DNA from: an uncultured archaeon
GTDB taxonomy: Archaea > Halobacteriota > Methanosarcinia > Methanosarcinales > Methanoperedenaceae
DNA length: 20,691 nucleotides
Assembly: GCA_902386085.1 (NCBI GenBank)
Contig: CABMIA010000003.1
Span: 1 to 20,691 of the forward strand
Reading direction: 5' to 3'
Shown here: positions 14,220-20,691 of the stretch, in pieces
Numbering within the stretch: position 1 is the first letter of the stretch
Layout of the letters: each line of letters starts with the position of its first letter
Notes under the pieces: generated by a model
The model's database searches: none
What the model was told of the DNA's origin: nothing
What the model saw: only the letters and a program-made list of their open reading frames with translations
Translations under genes and position numbers: made by a program

Positions 14220-14465
14220 ATTTCTTCCGTTCTGCGCCTGTCATGTTTCGTGCAGACACTATCAGTGCATCTGTTTGTTTTGTATATAAAGAAAACAATC
14301 ATATATCTTCCCACATCTGTTCGTCCTAAAAGCTGCGTAAACATTCTCATCAGGTTGCAATCCTTTCTCAACGTAACGAAATTGCGGATCGTTGGGCAAA
14401 AACTTCCCGTACTTCATGTTGTTGAACATTATGCTTTTGTTCAAGTTTATCGATGATTTTTACAT
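14206..14465 (-). pseudogene. BrnT-type toxin, frameshifted
   Basis: Read across frames, this stretch gives a continuous BrnT-like toxin: KIIDKLEQKHNVQQHEVREV, then FANDPQFRYVEKGLQPDEN, then VYAALGRTDVGRYMIVFFIY, then KQTDALIVSARNMTGAERKK, ending in YEKN. Restoring the frame requires removing one base at each of three homopolymers (plus-strand GGG 14394-14396, AAAA 14328-14331, TTTT 14278-14281) and adding one base just after the ATG (14463-14465). GAGGG precedes that ATG. The antitoxin ATG overlaps the toxin's 3' end, the normal toxin-first order of BrnTA. Its start is 9 nt after the MBL-fold gene, which may drive it. The alternative is sequencing error at homopolymers, but long neighbouring genes are intact. 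Confidence 0.8.
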
Positions 14466-14473
14466 AGAACCCT

Positions 14474-15451
14474 CTATAGATTCAAAGTATCATTTGGCAT
14501 TATAGTTACACTTTCCCCTGGATCAAGGATGATGAACTCCTTTGGATCTATGCCATTTTCCCTGAGGTTTATCTCTAATTGCTCCTTTGGAGCGTCAATG
14601 CCTTCATCAGCCAGATGAAAAGTTCCGATATGGGCTGCAATACCGACTTTTGGTTTTAAGATCTGATGTGCCCTTACAGCATCTTCAGGACTCATGTGAA
14701 CAGGGCTCATGAACCACCGCGGTTCGTAAGCGCCAATCGGCAGCAGTGCAACTTTTATATTAGAAAAATTAGCATGGAGATGTTCAAAGAAATTCCCAAA
14801 ACCCGTATCTCCGGCATAATAAATATGCCCATGTGAACTTTCAATCATAAATCCTCCCCAGAGGCTTTTATTTATATTCCAGGGAGTGCGGCCTGAAAAA
14901 TGCTGCGCTGGAACAAAAAATACTCTGCTGCCATTTGAAAGAGATGTTTTTTCACACCAGTTGAGTTCATCTACCCTTTTTAACCCTTTCTTTTCAAGGA
15001 ATTTTTTGTTTCCCAGTCCAACTACAAAAAGCGGAGAGAATTCTTTTTCCAATGCTTTCAATGTTGGCATGTCCATGTGGTCGTAATGGTTATGGCTCAC
15101 AAGAACAGCATCAATCGGGGGAAGTTCTTCAAATTTAATTCCCGGAGCCCGGATACGTTTAGTTCCTACAAATGATAAGGGTCCTGCCCAGGTTGACCAG
15201 ATAGGATCAGTGAGGATATTTATCCCGTCCACCTGGATCAGGAATGTCGAATGATTGACGAACGTCACTCTTATTTCCTCGGCATTCACACGAGAAACTG
15301 GTAGAGCGCCGGGCTTTGATTCAATCCATTTTGGCCATTTCGCTCTCTTTCTATTGAAAATCAATTTGAGGAAATCTGCAAATCCATGGGATGGATTTTC
15401 CTGATTTTTAAATTTACTGCCATTATGGAGTGGATGTTCTATTGAAGACAT
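14474..15451 (-). CDS. MBL-fold metal-dependent hydrolase, NAPE-PLD/RomA-like
   Basis: A 325-residue metallo-beta-lactamase-fold enzyme. The metal-binding motif HNHYDHMD (120-127) is followed by H184 (PAQHFSGR), D215 (YAGDTGFG) and H274 (AAHIGTFH), the expected ligands for two zinc ions. The regions VTFVNHSTFLIQVDGINILTD and FSGRTPWN place it near NAPE-PLD/UlaG/RomA proteins; their bacterial and archaeal substrates are mostly unknown. About 50 residues precede the fold, basic and without a signal peptide, so it may sit at the membrane surface. The ATG at 15451 has no Shine-Dalgarno. It lies 124 bp after the ABC permease gene on the same strand. Confidence 0.9.
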   Translation of the reverse strand: MSSIEHPLHNGSKFKNQENPSHGFADFLKLIFNRKRAKWPKWIESKPGALPVSRVNAEEIRVTFVNHSTFLIQVDGINILTDPIWSTWAGPLSFVGTKRIRAPGIKFEELPPIDAVLVSHNHYDHMDMPTLKALEKEFSPLFVVGLGNKKFLEKKGLKRVDELNWCEKTSLSNGSRVFFVPAQHFSGRTPWNINKSLWGGFMIESSHGHIYYAGDTGFGNFFEHLHANFSNIKVALLPIGAYEPRWFMSPVHMSPEDAVRAHQILKPKVGIAAHIGTFHLADEGIDAPKEQLEINLRENGIDPKEFIILDPGESVTIMPNDTLNL

Positions 15452-15575
15452 TGAAAATTTAATGCCATGTTAAAAGAAATAACTATCTGTGTTTCTGGGC
15501 AAAGCACCATCGACAAAGAATAACTCGCTGCGATGCGGGGTAAGGAGGATGTACGAAGTGAAAAAATAGGAATTG

Positions 15576-17033
15576 TCATGCTATCCTGAACATCTTGCCT
15601 TCCCAATGGCTGTTCAATCTCCTCAAGAATATCATTGAGGCTGCAACCAGAATAAGGCCGAGACATGTAATATAAAATGTAGTGTTATTACTATTGTATG
15701 GATAATAGAATGATAAAAGCGTTTCAGCCAGCAATACAGGAACTAGCAATATAGAGAATTGCAGCAGGATTTTTGCGTCAAGCAGATAGCTATTTGTGAA
15801 TAATCCGGTAAGATATGCCAGTACAGAACCGACATAAGCAGATACTGTAAACATTGCGAAAAGACTGATAAATAAAAGGTCTATTTCACCTTTTAGGTAC
15901 CCCAGAACCACAAGATAAGGCACTGCTACGACGCATGTAAAGAACATAAAAAGCATCAATTTTGTTCGTATCACATGAGGCATTGATAGGGGAAGAGAAT
16001 TGTAGCATTCTGATATATCAATATTGGATAACCAGCTGTAAAGCAGGGTACAGAAGAATCCCACCATAGCTGCATAGAAAAGTAAGGAAAAGGTGAAATT
16101 CCAGAGCATGACAGATTCAACAAACCAGGTAATTGCATATAGAAATAATAGCGGCATAAGGAAAGTCAATATGATAGGAAATATAACCCCGCTGCGTACC
16201 AAGTCTATGATATCCTTGGATAATACAGGGCTATATTTCGACACGAGTCGCGAGGTCAAACGGACAGTTTTCCTGAATGTTTCTTGTGCCCTTTTCTCAT
16301 GGGGCGTCGGCGCCTCTTTGATGAAAAAAGATGATATTATCCCTAAAATAAGCACCGTTATCATTATCTCAATCATGGTAAATAATGAATGGGAATAGTA
16401 GAAAGTCAGAGAAGGAAGAGTGGCAGCAATCCCTTTGATAGCGACACCCGTAGATCCAATGTATATCACTCCGGTAAGCACTGCAACCAATATAGCAGCG
16501 CTAGCAGCGGTTTTCAGACGCGCCAATATCGTGAACAGCAGAACGCTTAAAGCTATCCCAAGCAGGAATGAGAGAGTAAGGGATAAGAAGAGAACGAAGA
16601 AGGATGCAATAGAAATTTTTACAAATAATGACGCAAGAACAAGACCCAGCATCATCGGCAATATGGTGAAGAACACGTAGTAAATGGTATCCTTGATGTA
16701 AAATAAGAGAAACAGCCGTCTGAACCGCAAAGGCAGGGTGTACCCGCTTCCCAGAAGCAGACTTATGCTGCCAAATCTACGCTCCGGGATGCGATCACCA
16801 AACAATGCAAAACCTCCTACGCTAAGGCCGTAGAATAGCAATACCCAGTGAGAGATCAGCAGAATATCATTTATTGCCACTGTACGCTGAAGCATGGGTA
16901 AGCTTGCTCCCATTATAAACGTGAAAAGGATAATTGCCAATGATGATGCCAGAAAATAGGAGCTATTAAAAAAGGATGCCTGAAGCCTGAACTCTTCTTT
17001 TAACATCAATTTAAGTATCTTCAAATCTAGCAT
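15576..17033 (-). CDS. ABC-2 type transporter permease
   Basis: A 485-residue integral membrane protein with about twelve hydrophobic segments; the first starts near residue 23 after a short amphipathic N-terminus (MLDLKILKLMLKEEF). A charged cytoplasmic loop in the middle includes ESFIKEAPTPHEKRAQETFRK-like sequence at about residues 238-260. The layout fits ABC-2/ABC exporter permeases that work with a separate ATPase. AGGAG lies 6 nt before the ATG, inside the end of the ATPase gene: stop and start are 9 nt apart. Substrate is unknown; an export role (drug, lipid or peptide) is usual for the family. Confidence 0.88.
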   Translation of the reverse strand: MLDLKILKLMLKEEFRLQASFFNSSYFLASSLAIILFTFIMGASLPMLQRTVAINDILLISHWVLLFYGLSVGGFALFGDRIPERRFGSISLLLGSGYTLPLRFRRLFLLFYIKDTIYYVFFTILPMMLGLVLASLFVKISIASFFVLFLSLTLSFLLGIALSVLLFTILARLKTAASAAILVAVLTGVIYIGSTGVAIKGIAATLPSLTFYYSHSLFTMIEIMITVLILGIISSFFIKEAPTPHEKRAQETFRKTVRLTSRLVSKYSPVLSKDIIDLVRSGVIFPIILTFLMPLLFLYAITWFVESVMLWNFTFSLLFYAAMVGFFCTLLYSWLSNIDISECYNSLPLSMPHVIRTKLMLFMFFTCVVAVPYLVVLGYLKGEIDLLFISLFAMFTVSAYVGSVLAYLTGLFTNSYLLDAKILLQFSILLVPVLLAETLLSFYYPYNSNNTTFYITCLGLILVAASMIFLRRLNSHWEGKMFRIA

Positions 17034-17042
17034 AGGGTACTC

Positions 17043-17753
17043 CTAGTTGGAAACAAGACGGAGGAAAATTTGTTCCAGGTCCTCGCCCGCACAATTTTGG
17101 AGTTCTTTCAGGCTGCCCACGGCTAACAGTTTTCCCTTATCAATGATGCCCACCCGGGTGCAGAGTTTTTCCGCAAGCTCAAGTATGTGCGTGTTCATGA
17201 ATACGGTTCCACCCCCTTTGACATAATCTTGCAGCCAGCTTTTTAGTTTCCTCTGGATGAGTGGGTCAAGATCGAGAAATGGCTCATCCAAGAACAGCAT
17301 CCTGGGTTCGTGTAGAAAAGCAGCGGATAGGGTAACCTTTTTTTTCTGCCCTTTGGAAAGGCTCATGCACATCATATTGCGCTTATCTTCAAGACCAAAG
17401 AACTCAATCCATTTGTCAACATTTCCATTATCTGAAAGTCCTCTCACAGATGATACAAAATACAGGTATTCTTCTACTGTCAAAAAGCTTGGCGGGTATT
17501 CTAATTCCGGAACTATTCCAATGAGTGATTTCACAGAAATGGGATTTGAGGCAACATCTATGCCCATCACTTTAGCATTACCAGATGTAATAGGTATCTG
17601 TCCACATAGCATCTGCAGTGTTGTAGTTTTGCCTGCACCGTTGGGGCCAATAAAACCAAAGAATTCGCCTGCTTTGATGTTAAGATTTAGATTATCCACG
17701 ACAGTCAAATCGCCAAAGCGTTTCGTAAGGGAGTCTACTTCTACGGGATTCAA
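17043..17753 (-). CDS. ABC transporter ATP-binding protein
   Basis: A 236-residue ABC ATPase. Walker A GPNGAGKT (36-43), signature LSKGQ (132-136; the usual second G is K), Walker B MLFLDEP (152-158) and H-loop NTH with H189 are all present. It resembles the CcmA/ABC-2 export ATPases that pair with the permease next door. The start is TTG at 17753 with AGGTGA just upstream; no nearby ATG fits the family N-terminus. It is the first gene of the two-gene transporter operon. Confidence 0.93.
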   Translation of the reverse strand: MNPVEVDSLTKRFGDLTVVDNLNLNIKAGEFFGFIGPNGAGKTTTLQMLCGQIPITSGNAKVMGIDVASNPISVKSLIGIVPELEYPPSFLTVEEYLYFVSSVRGLSDNGNVDKWIEFFGLEDKRNMMCMSLSKGQKKKVTLSAAFLHEPRMLFLDEPFLDLDPLIQRKLKSWLQDYVKGGGTVFMNTHILELAEKLCTRVGIIDKGKLLAVGSLKELQNCAGEDLEQIFLRLVSN

Positions 17754-17894
17754 GAAATCACCTTTAGTTCAGTCTTAAAATATTATATTATCATTTATCT
17801 TTAAATATTTTTGTCATTAATACCGGATTTTATGCTCCTCAATTATTTTTTCCTGCTTTCAGAGACTTTGACAGAACCCTTTCATATATATTAA

Positions 17895-19061
17895 TTATTT
17901 CACGTACCTGCCCAGAAGAGGTGTCTTCAATTCAATGGCATTGTTCGGACACAGTTCCTGACAGCAATAGCATCTGATACATTTATTATGATCAAATGAA
18001 GGATAATCTTCTTTTTTTGATAGGGCACCAGAAGGACAGTGTTCGAAGCATATCCAGCATTTTTTGCATTGTTGTCTGATCAGTTCAGGTTTTGCCACCA
18101 GCCTACTGCGAAGGAAACGCAAAAGTCCTTTAGCACGGAAAAAAGATGCAGTACCGGAGGGAAGCTGGAAGTCCTCAATTTGCATGTCCTTCAGATCCTC
18201 TCCAAGTACATGGATACGGGAAATATCTCCGAGTCCCAGTCCCTGTTCGTGTCCCAGACGGGTGGAAGGTACTATGAACGGGTCTATACCGACCATCTTG
18301 CAGGCCACTGCATCAAGTGCCACAGGGTCAATACTTGCAAGAATTGCATTGACCTGTCTTGGCGTGCCGTTGCTTGGTCCGTTCCCTTCCATACCAACAA
18401 CTGCATCCATTACGATCAATTCAGGACGCACTATGCCAAGAAGATCCACAAGCATCTGGGAAAATGTTTCCGGATCCTGGGCTCGAAGATGCATTTTTGC
18501 CTTATTGAGACCTGTTACACAGCCGAAATTGTTTTTCACGCCACCTGTGAATAATGTCAGCGCGTGGGTCTTGAGTTTAGGTAGAGAGACCAGCACATCG
18601 GCTTCACGAACCTGCTTTGATAAGATGAAACTCTTGAATATGCGACCGCCTGGAGCTTTTATCTCGATAGATTCCGCACTGAGGTGTAAGATCTCGGCTC
18701 CTTCTTCCTCGCATACCTTCATAATGCCGGTATTACGGCAGGCTGCAATGTATCTTTTATAATTCGGCCGCCCCTCATGGCCGCTGCAGTCGCCAACCTG
18801 TGGGATGCCTCCTGCTTCTTTGACCTGACGTATCATGGCACGTACTATCGCTGGATGGGTGGTAACTGCCTTTTCAGGAACATCACCTGTCAGGAGATTT
18901 ATTTTCAATAGGACACGATCACCGGGTCTAACATAACTTTCAATACCGCCTATGAGCTCAAGCACCTTTCCAACTGCGACATCGATACTTGATTGATCAT
19001 AGGTCTGGCATCTTACAAGCGACACTTTGGAAATGGCACTATTTTCATTCAGTTTTTCCAT
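17895..19061 (-). CDS. DUF362 domain protein with two [4Fe-4S] ferredoxin motifs
   Basis: A 388-residue protein. Residues about 10-300 are the DUF362 domain (GDRVLLKINLLTG, LPKLKTHALTLFTGGVKNNF, VMDAVVGMEGNGP). The C-terminus carries two ferredoxin clusters: C332, C335, C338, C342 (CKKCWICFEHCP) and C361, C364, C367, C371 (CIRCYCCQELCP). DUF362 proteins are widespread in anaerobes; their reaction is not settled, but the clusters suggest electron transfer. No signal peptide is seen. The ATG has GGAAAGG about 10-15 nt upstream. A divergent antitoxin gene starts 75 bp to its right. Confidence 0.93.
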   Translation of the reverse strand: MEKLNENSAISKVSLVRCQTYDQSSIDVAVGKVLELIGGIESYVRPGDRVLLKINLLTGDVPEKAVTTHPAIVRAMIRQVKEAGGIPQVGDCSGHEGRPNYKRYIAACRNTGIMKVCEEEGAEILHLSAESIEIKAPGGRIFKSFILSKQVREADVLVSLPKLKTHALTLFTGGVKNNFGCVTGLNKAKMHLRAQDPETFSQMLVDLLGIVRPELIVMDAVVGMEGNGPSNGTPRQVNAILASIDPVALDAVACKMVGIDPFIVPSTRLGHEQGLGLGDISRIHVLGEDLKDMQIEDFQLPSGTASFFRAKGLLRFLRSRLVAKPELIRQQCKKCWICFEHCPSGALSKKEDYPSFDHNKCIRCYCCQELCPNNAIELKTPLLGRYVK

Positions 19062-19090
19062 ATTTTGCTTTGCCTTTCCTTTTTAATTTA

Positions 19091-19101
19091 GTATATACTT
19101 A
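19091..19101 (+). promoter_or_regulatory. TATA box of the orphan antitoxin gene
   Basis: GTATATACTTA is preceded by TTTAATTTA and lies about 38-45 nt before the ATG at 19136, giving a leader of about 12-20 nt with GGTG as a weak ribosome-binding site. It also lies in the 75-bp divergent gap with the DUF362 gene. Confidence 0.4.
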
Positions 19102-19135
19102 TTTATGCCATCGATGTCATTATATTGGTGAGAAC

Positions 19136-19348
19136 ATGCAATCAGAATTTGATTCCACTGTTGTTGATAACATGCCACAGGGCGTCATGAAGGCAACAAT
19201 CCAGCTTGCAGTTATCAAAGCCGGAAAATCTCCTCTCATAGAGTTTATGCAGAAAAACATAAAGAGAGAAGTCGATATTAATGAAGTCAGAAACAGGGCC
19301 AAAATAAGCGGCTCTCTTTCACAGGAAATAATTGAAGGCAGAGCTTAA
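19136..19348 (+). CDS. Small antitoxin-like protein, orphan
   Basis: A 70-residue protein. The C-terminal part, with INEVRNRAKISGSLSQEIIE, resembles archaeal antitoxins that precede PIN (VapC) toxins and wrap around them. No toxin gene follows; instead a broken UPF0175 copy begins 10 bp after the stop. The start is ATG at 19136 with GGTG six bases upstream; an earlier frame extension lies across the divergent promoter and is not believable. It is probably a remnant of a TA pair. Confidence 0.6.
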   Translation: MQSEFDSTVVDNMPQGVMKATIQLAVIKAGKSPLIEFMQKNIKREVDINEVRNRAKISGSLSQEIIEGRA

Positions 19349-19358
19349 ATAGGGATGA

Positions 19359-19552
19359 ATGAAAATGTCCACATCAACGATTGCTAATGGACTTCCTGCT
19401 GACATATTAAAGGAGATGAGTTTTGGTCAAAAAAAGAAAGAACCGATACGAACTTATTCATACTGCGACTTATAGATGAAGGATTACGCGAATGGAAAAT
19501 ACAGACGCTAAAGAAGTATACCGATGTATTTTATCCCGGTGATCTTTTGTGA
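19359..19552 (+). pseudogene. Broken copy of the UPF0175 antitoxin gene
   Basis: Positions 19353-19503 match 11935-12086 with six differences in about 152 bases (96%). One is a single-base deletion at 19417 that turns the frame into a stop after 38 codons. Restoring it gives about 48 residues homologous to the intact antitoxin, then diverging sequence to a stop at 19550-19552. The helix-turn-helix half and the toxin are missing. The high identity means a recent copy event. No A or B repeat is next to this copy. Confidence 0.88.
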
Positions 19553-19591
19553 ATAATTAAATTATAGATATAAATTTAATTGTACATTAAA

Positions 19592-19950
19592 ATGAAAACC
19601 ATAGCCATTATCCCTGCATGTAACGAAGATCAACCATAGAGGACATAATCATGGACACTTCCCAGTTCGTGAATGAGATCCTCGTTATCAATGACCGCAG
19701 CGCAGACAAAACAGCCGATGCAGCCATAAGCGCAGGCGCTACTGTCCTCGACAACATCGTGAACTGCGGCCTTGGCAAGACCATCAAGCGAGGTTACGAG
19801 GAAGCGATCAGGCGCGGCTCCGATATCGTCGTGCATATACATGCTGACGGGCAGTACGACCCAAATGAACCACCCGAACATATTCGAACCATTCTTGATA
19901 ATAAGGCTGACGTCTTCTCAGGCTCCTCAGGTATAATAATGTATAAATAA
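19592..19950 (+). pseudogene. Glycosyltransferase family 2, frameshifted and truncated
   Basis: Starting with MKTIAIIPACNE, the frame stops early; adding one A in the AA at about 19632-19633 restores a typical GT2 start, ending in EILVINDRSADKTADAA, NCGLGKTIKRGYEEAIRRG and the nucleotide-sugar/metal motif HADGQYDP. It then runs to a stop at 19948-19950, about 120 codons, where a full enzyme would need well over 200. It looks like a dolichol-phosphate-mannose-synthase-type gene cut short. GATATAAATTTAA at 19567-19579 is a good TATA box about 20 nt before the ATG. Confidence 0.82.
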
Positions 19951-19971
19951 ACGTATAAATACAGTTGAAAT

Positions 19972-20196
19972 ATGGCACATGAAACACTAACAATTTCGGA
20001 AGAGGCTATTAAAGCGCTTTCTGAGCTTAAAAAAGAAAGAGAAAGCTTTACAGATCTTATAAAACGTATCACGGCACCTCTCAGAAAGAAATGTCCCAGC
20101 GAGTTCGCATGTAAACTGGATGATGAGCAATTTGAAAAAGCAGCGCTTGAAGTGAGACATTCTGGAACCTCAAGATTAGATAACCTGAAGTTGTGA
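19972..20196 (+). CDS. VapB-type antitoxin, orphan
   Basis: A 74-residue protein beginning with TLTISEEAIKALSELKKERE, then SFTDLIKRIT, the N-terminal part of archaeal VapB (UPF0330/DUF217) antitoxins. Such proteins normally precede a VapC PIN toxin, but none follows: the next 106 bp hold only a short 34-codon frame with no PIN motifs, then the ABC ATPase starts. GTATAAATAA at 19941-19950 is a well-placed TATA box. The gene has lost or never had its toxin here. Confidence 0.75.
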   Translation: MAHETLTISEEAIKALSELKKERESFTDLIKRITAPLRKKCPSEFACKLDDEQFEKAALEVRHSGTSRLDNLKL

Positions 20197-20302
20197 TGCT
20201 TTTGACAGTCTTTCATACAAATTTTGGAATGAACCCCATTTTGTGTATCTTGAATTACAGATACCCCAGAAAAGAGCTTGGATCCAGGTTCGCGGAGGAG
20301 TT

Positions 20303-20691
20303 ATGAAGACCGGCGACGCAATAATAGTCTCTGACCTCTCTAAAATCTTCAGGCTTCCCCATGAAAAGAAAAACACCCTTTTTGAATCAATAACAGCGAT
20401 GCTCAAAGGCAGCAAAGGATACGAGGACTTCGTTGCTCTCAAGAACATCAATTTCACGGTAGAGAAAGGGGAAGCCGTGGGCATTATCGGAGAGAACGGC
20501 AGCGGGAAGAGCACGCTTCTCAAGATAATCGCAAACATCCTGCGTCCCAGCAGCGGTTCGGTGAAGATTAACGGCAGGATAACGCCGTTCCTCGAACTGG
20601 GCGTGGGATTCCAGCCAGACCTCACGGCGAAGGAGAATATCTACATCTACGGGGCCATCATGGGCTTGTCCGACCGTGAGATCGATGCCAA
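20303..20691 (+). CDS. ABC transporter ATP-binding protein, polysaccharide export type (partial)
   Basis: The first 129 codons of an ABC ATPase, cut by the window end. The start ATG is behind a very strong GGAGGAG (20294-20300). The sequence begins KTGDAIIVSDLSKIFRLPHE, with a FVALKNINFTVEKGEAVGII strand and Walker A GENGSGKST, followed by FLELGVGFQPDLTAKENIYI. The GVGFQPDLTAKENIY segment is the Wzt/TagH signature, so it likely belongs to O-antigen or teichoic-acid-type polysaccharide export, consistent with the glycosyltransferase remnant before it. The permease would be expected nearby, outside the window. Confidence 0.9.
   Translation, partial: MKTGDAIIVSDLSKIFRLPHEKKNTLFESITAMLKGSKGYEDFVALKNINFTVEKGEAVGIIGENGSGKSTLLKIIANILRPSSGSVKINGRITPFLELGVGFQPDLTAKENIYIYGAIMGLSDREIDA

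Noticed and set aside
14250..14456. Plus-strand 68-codon frame
   Set aside because: It is antisense to the frameshifted BrnT-like gene, which gives a far better match to a known family.
15452..15575. Small gene between the ABC permease and the MBL-fold gene
   Set aside because: Frames here run into the permease coding region or are under ten codons; nothing recognisable.
18989..19135. N-terminal extension of the 70-residue antitoxin
   Set aside because: It would run through the divergent promoter region and the start of the DUF362 gene; the ATG at 19136 fits the small size and the TATA box.
20196..20302. Short frame after VapB as a VapC toxin
   Set aside because: Only 34 codons, no acidic PIN residues, ends at the ABC gene start.

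Overview
The window is archaeal and most likely euryarchaeal. It carries a replicative MCM helicase translationally linked to a DUF424 gene, a DUF5814-type DEAD/DEAH helicase, an MJ1487-like radical SAM protein and a DUF362 ferredoxin-type protein. Promoters look like archaeal TATA boxes, several of them about 25-30 nt from the start codon. The MCM N-terminus and the gene mix resemble Methanosarcinales, possibly Methanoperedens-like (ANME-2d); that placement is inference from memory of the families.

Layout. 1-1530: two accessory genes (a small possible PUA/EVE-like protein and a HEPN-domain protein) in AT-rich DNA, the first flanked by two imperfect 42-43 bp direct repeats. 1609-9746: a core block with a plus-strand B12-binding/radical SAM gene, then a tightly packed minus-strand operon MCM - DUF424 - coiled coil - coiled coil, then a large minus-strand helicase. 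10178-11359: a very AT-rich membrane protein, probably acquired. 11571-14465: an array of three toxin-antitoxin (TA) modules (UPF0175/DUF3368, HicB/HicA and a BrnT/CopG-type pair whose toxin is frameshifted) set among six GC-rich non-coding repeats of two families, here called A and B, each present three times in one orientation. 14474-19061: minus-strand metabolic and transport genes (MBL-fold hydrolase, ABC-2 permease plus ATPase, DUF362 iron-sulfur protein). 19136-20691: a plus-strand decay zone (orphan antitoxin, frameshifted 96% identical copy of the UPF0175 antitoxin gene, frameshifted and truncated glycosyltransferase, orphan VapB) leading into a polysaccharide-export-type ABC ATPase cut by the window end.

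How it works together. The MCM operon is replication housekeeping; the ABC-2 pair is one transporter. The most unusual part is the TA array: UPF0175/DUF3368 lies between two B repeats, HicBA between two A repeats, and one B repeat starts at the toxin stop codon. This resembles cassette or repeat-mediated exchange of TA modules, but no integrase or transposase is visible in the window, so the mechanism is unproven. A second possibility is that the A/B repeats are structured non-coding RNA or promoter elements.
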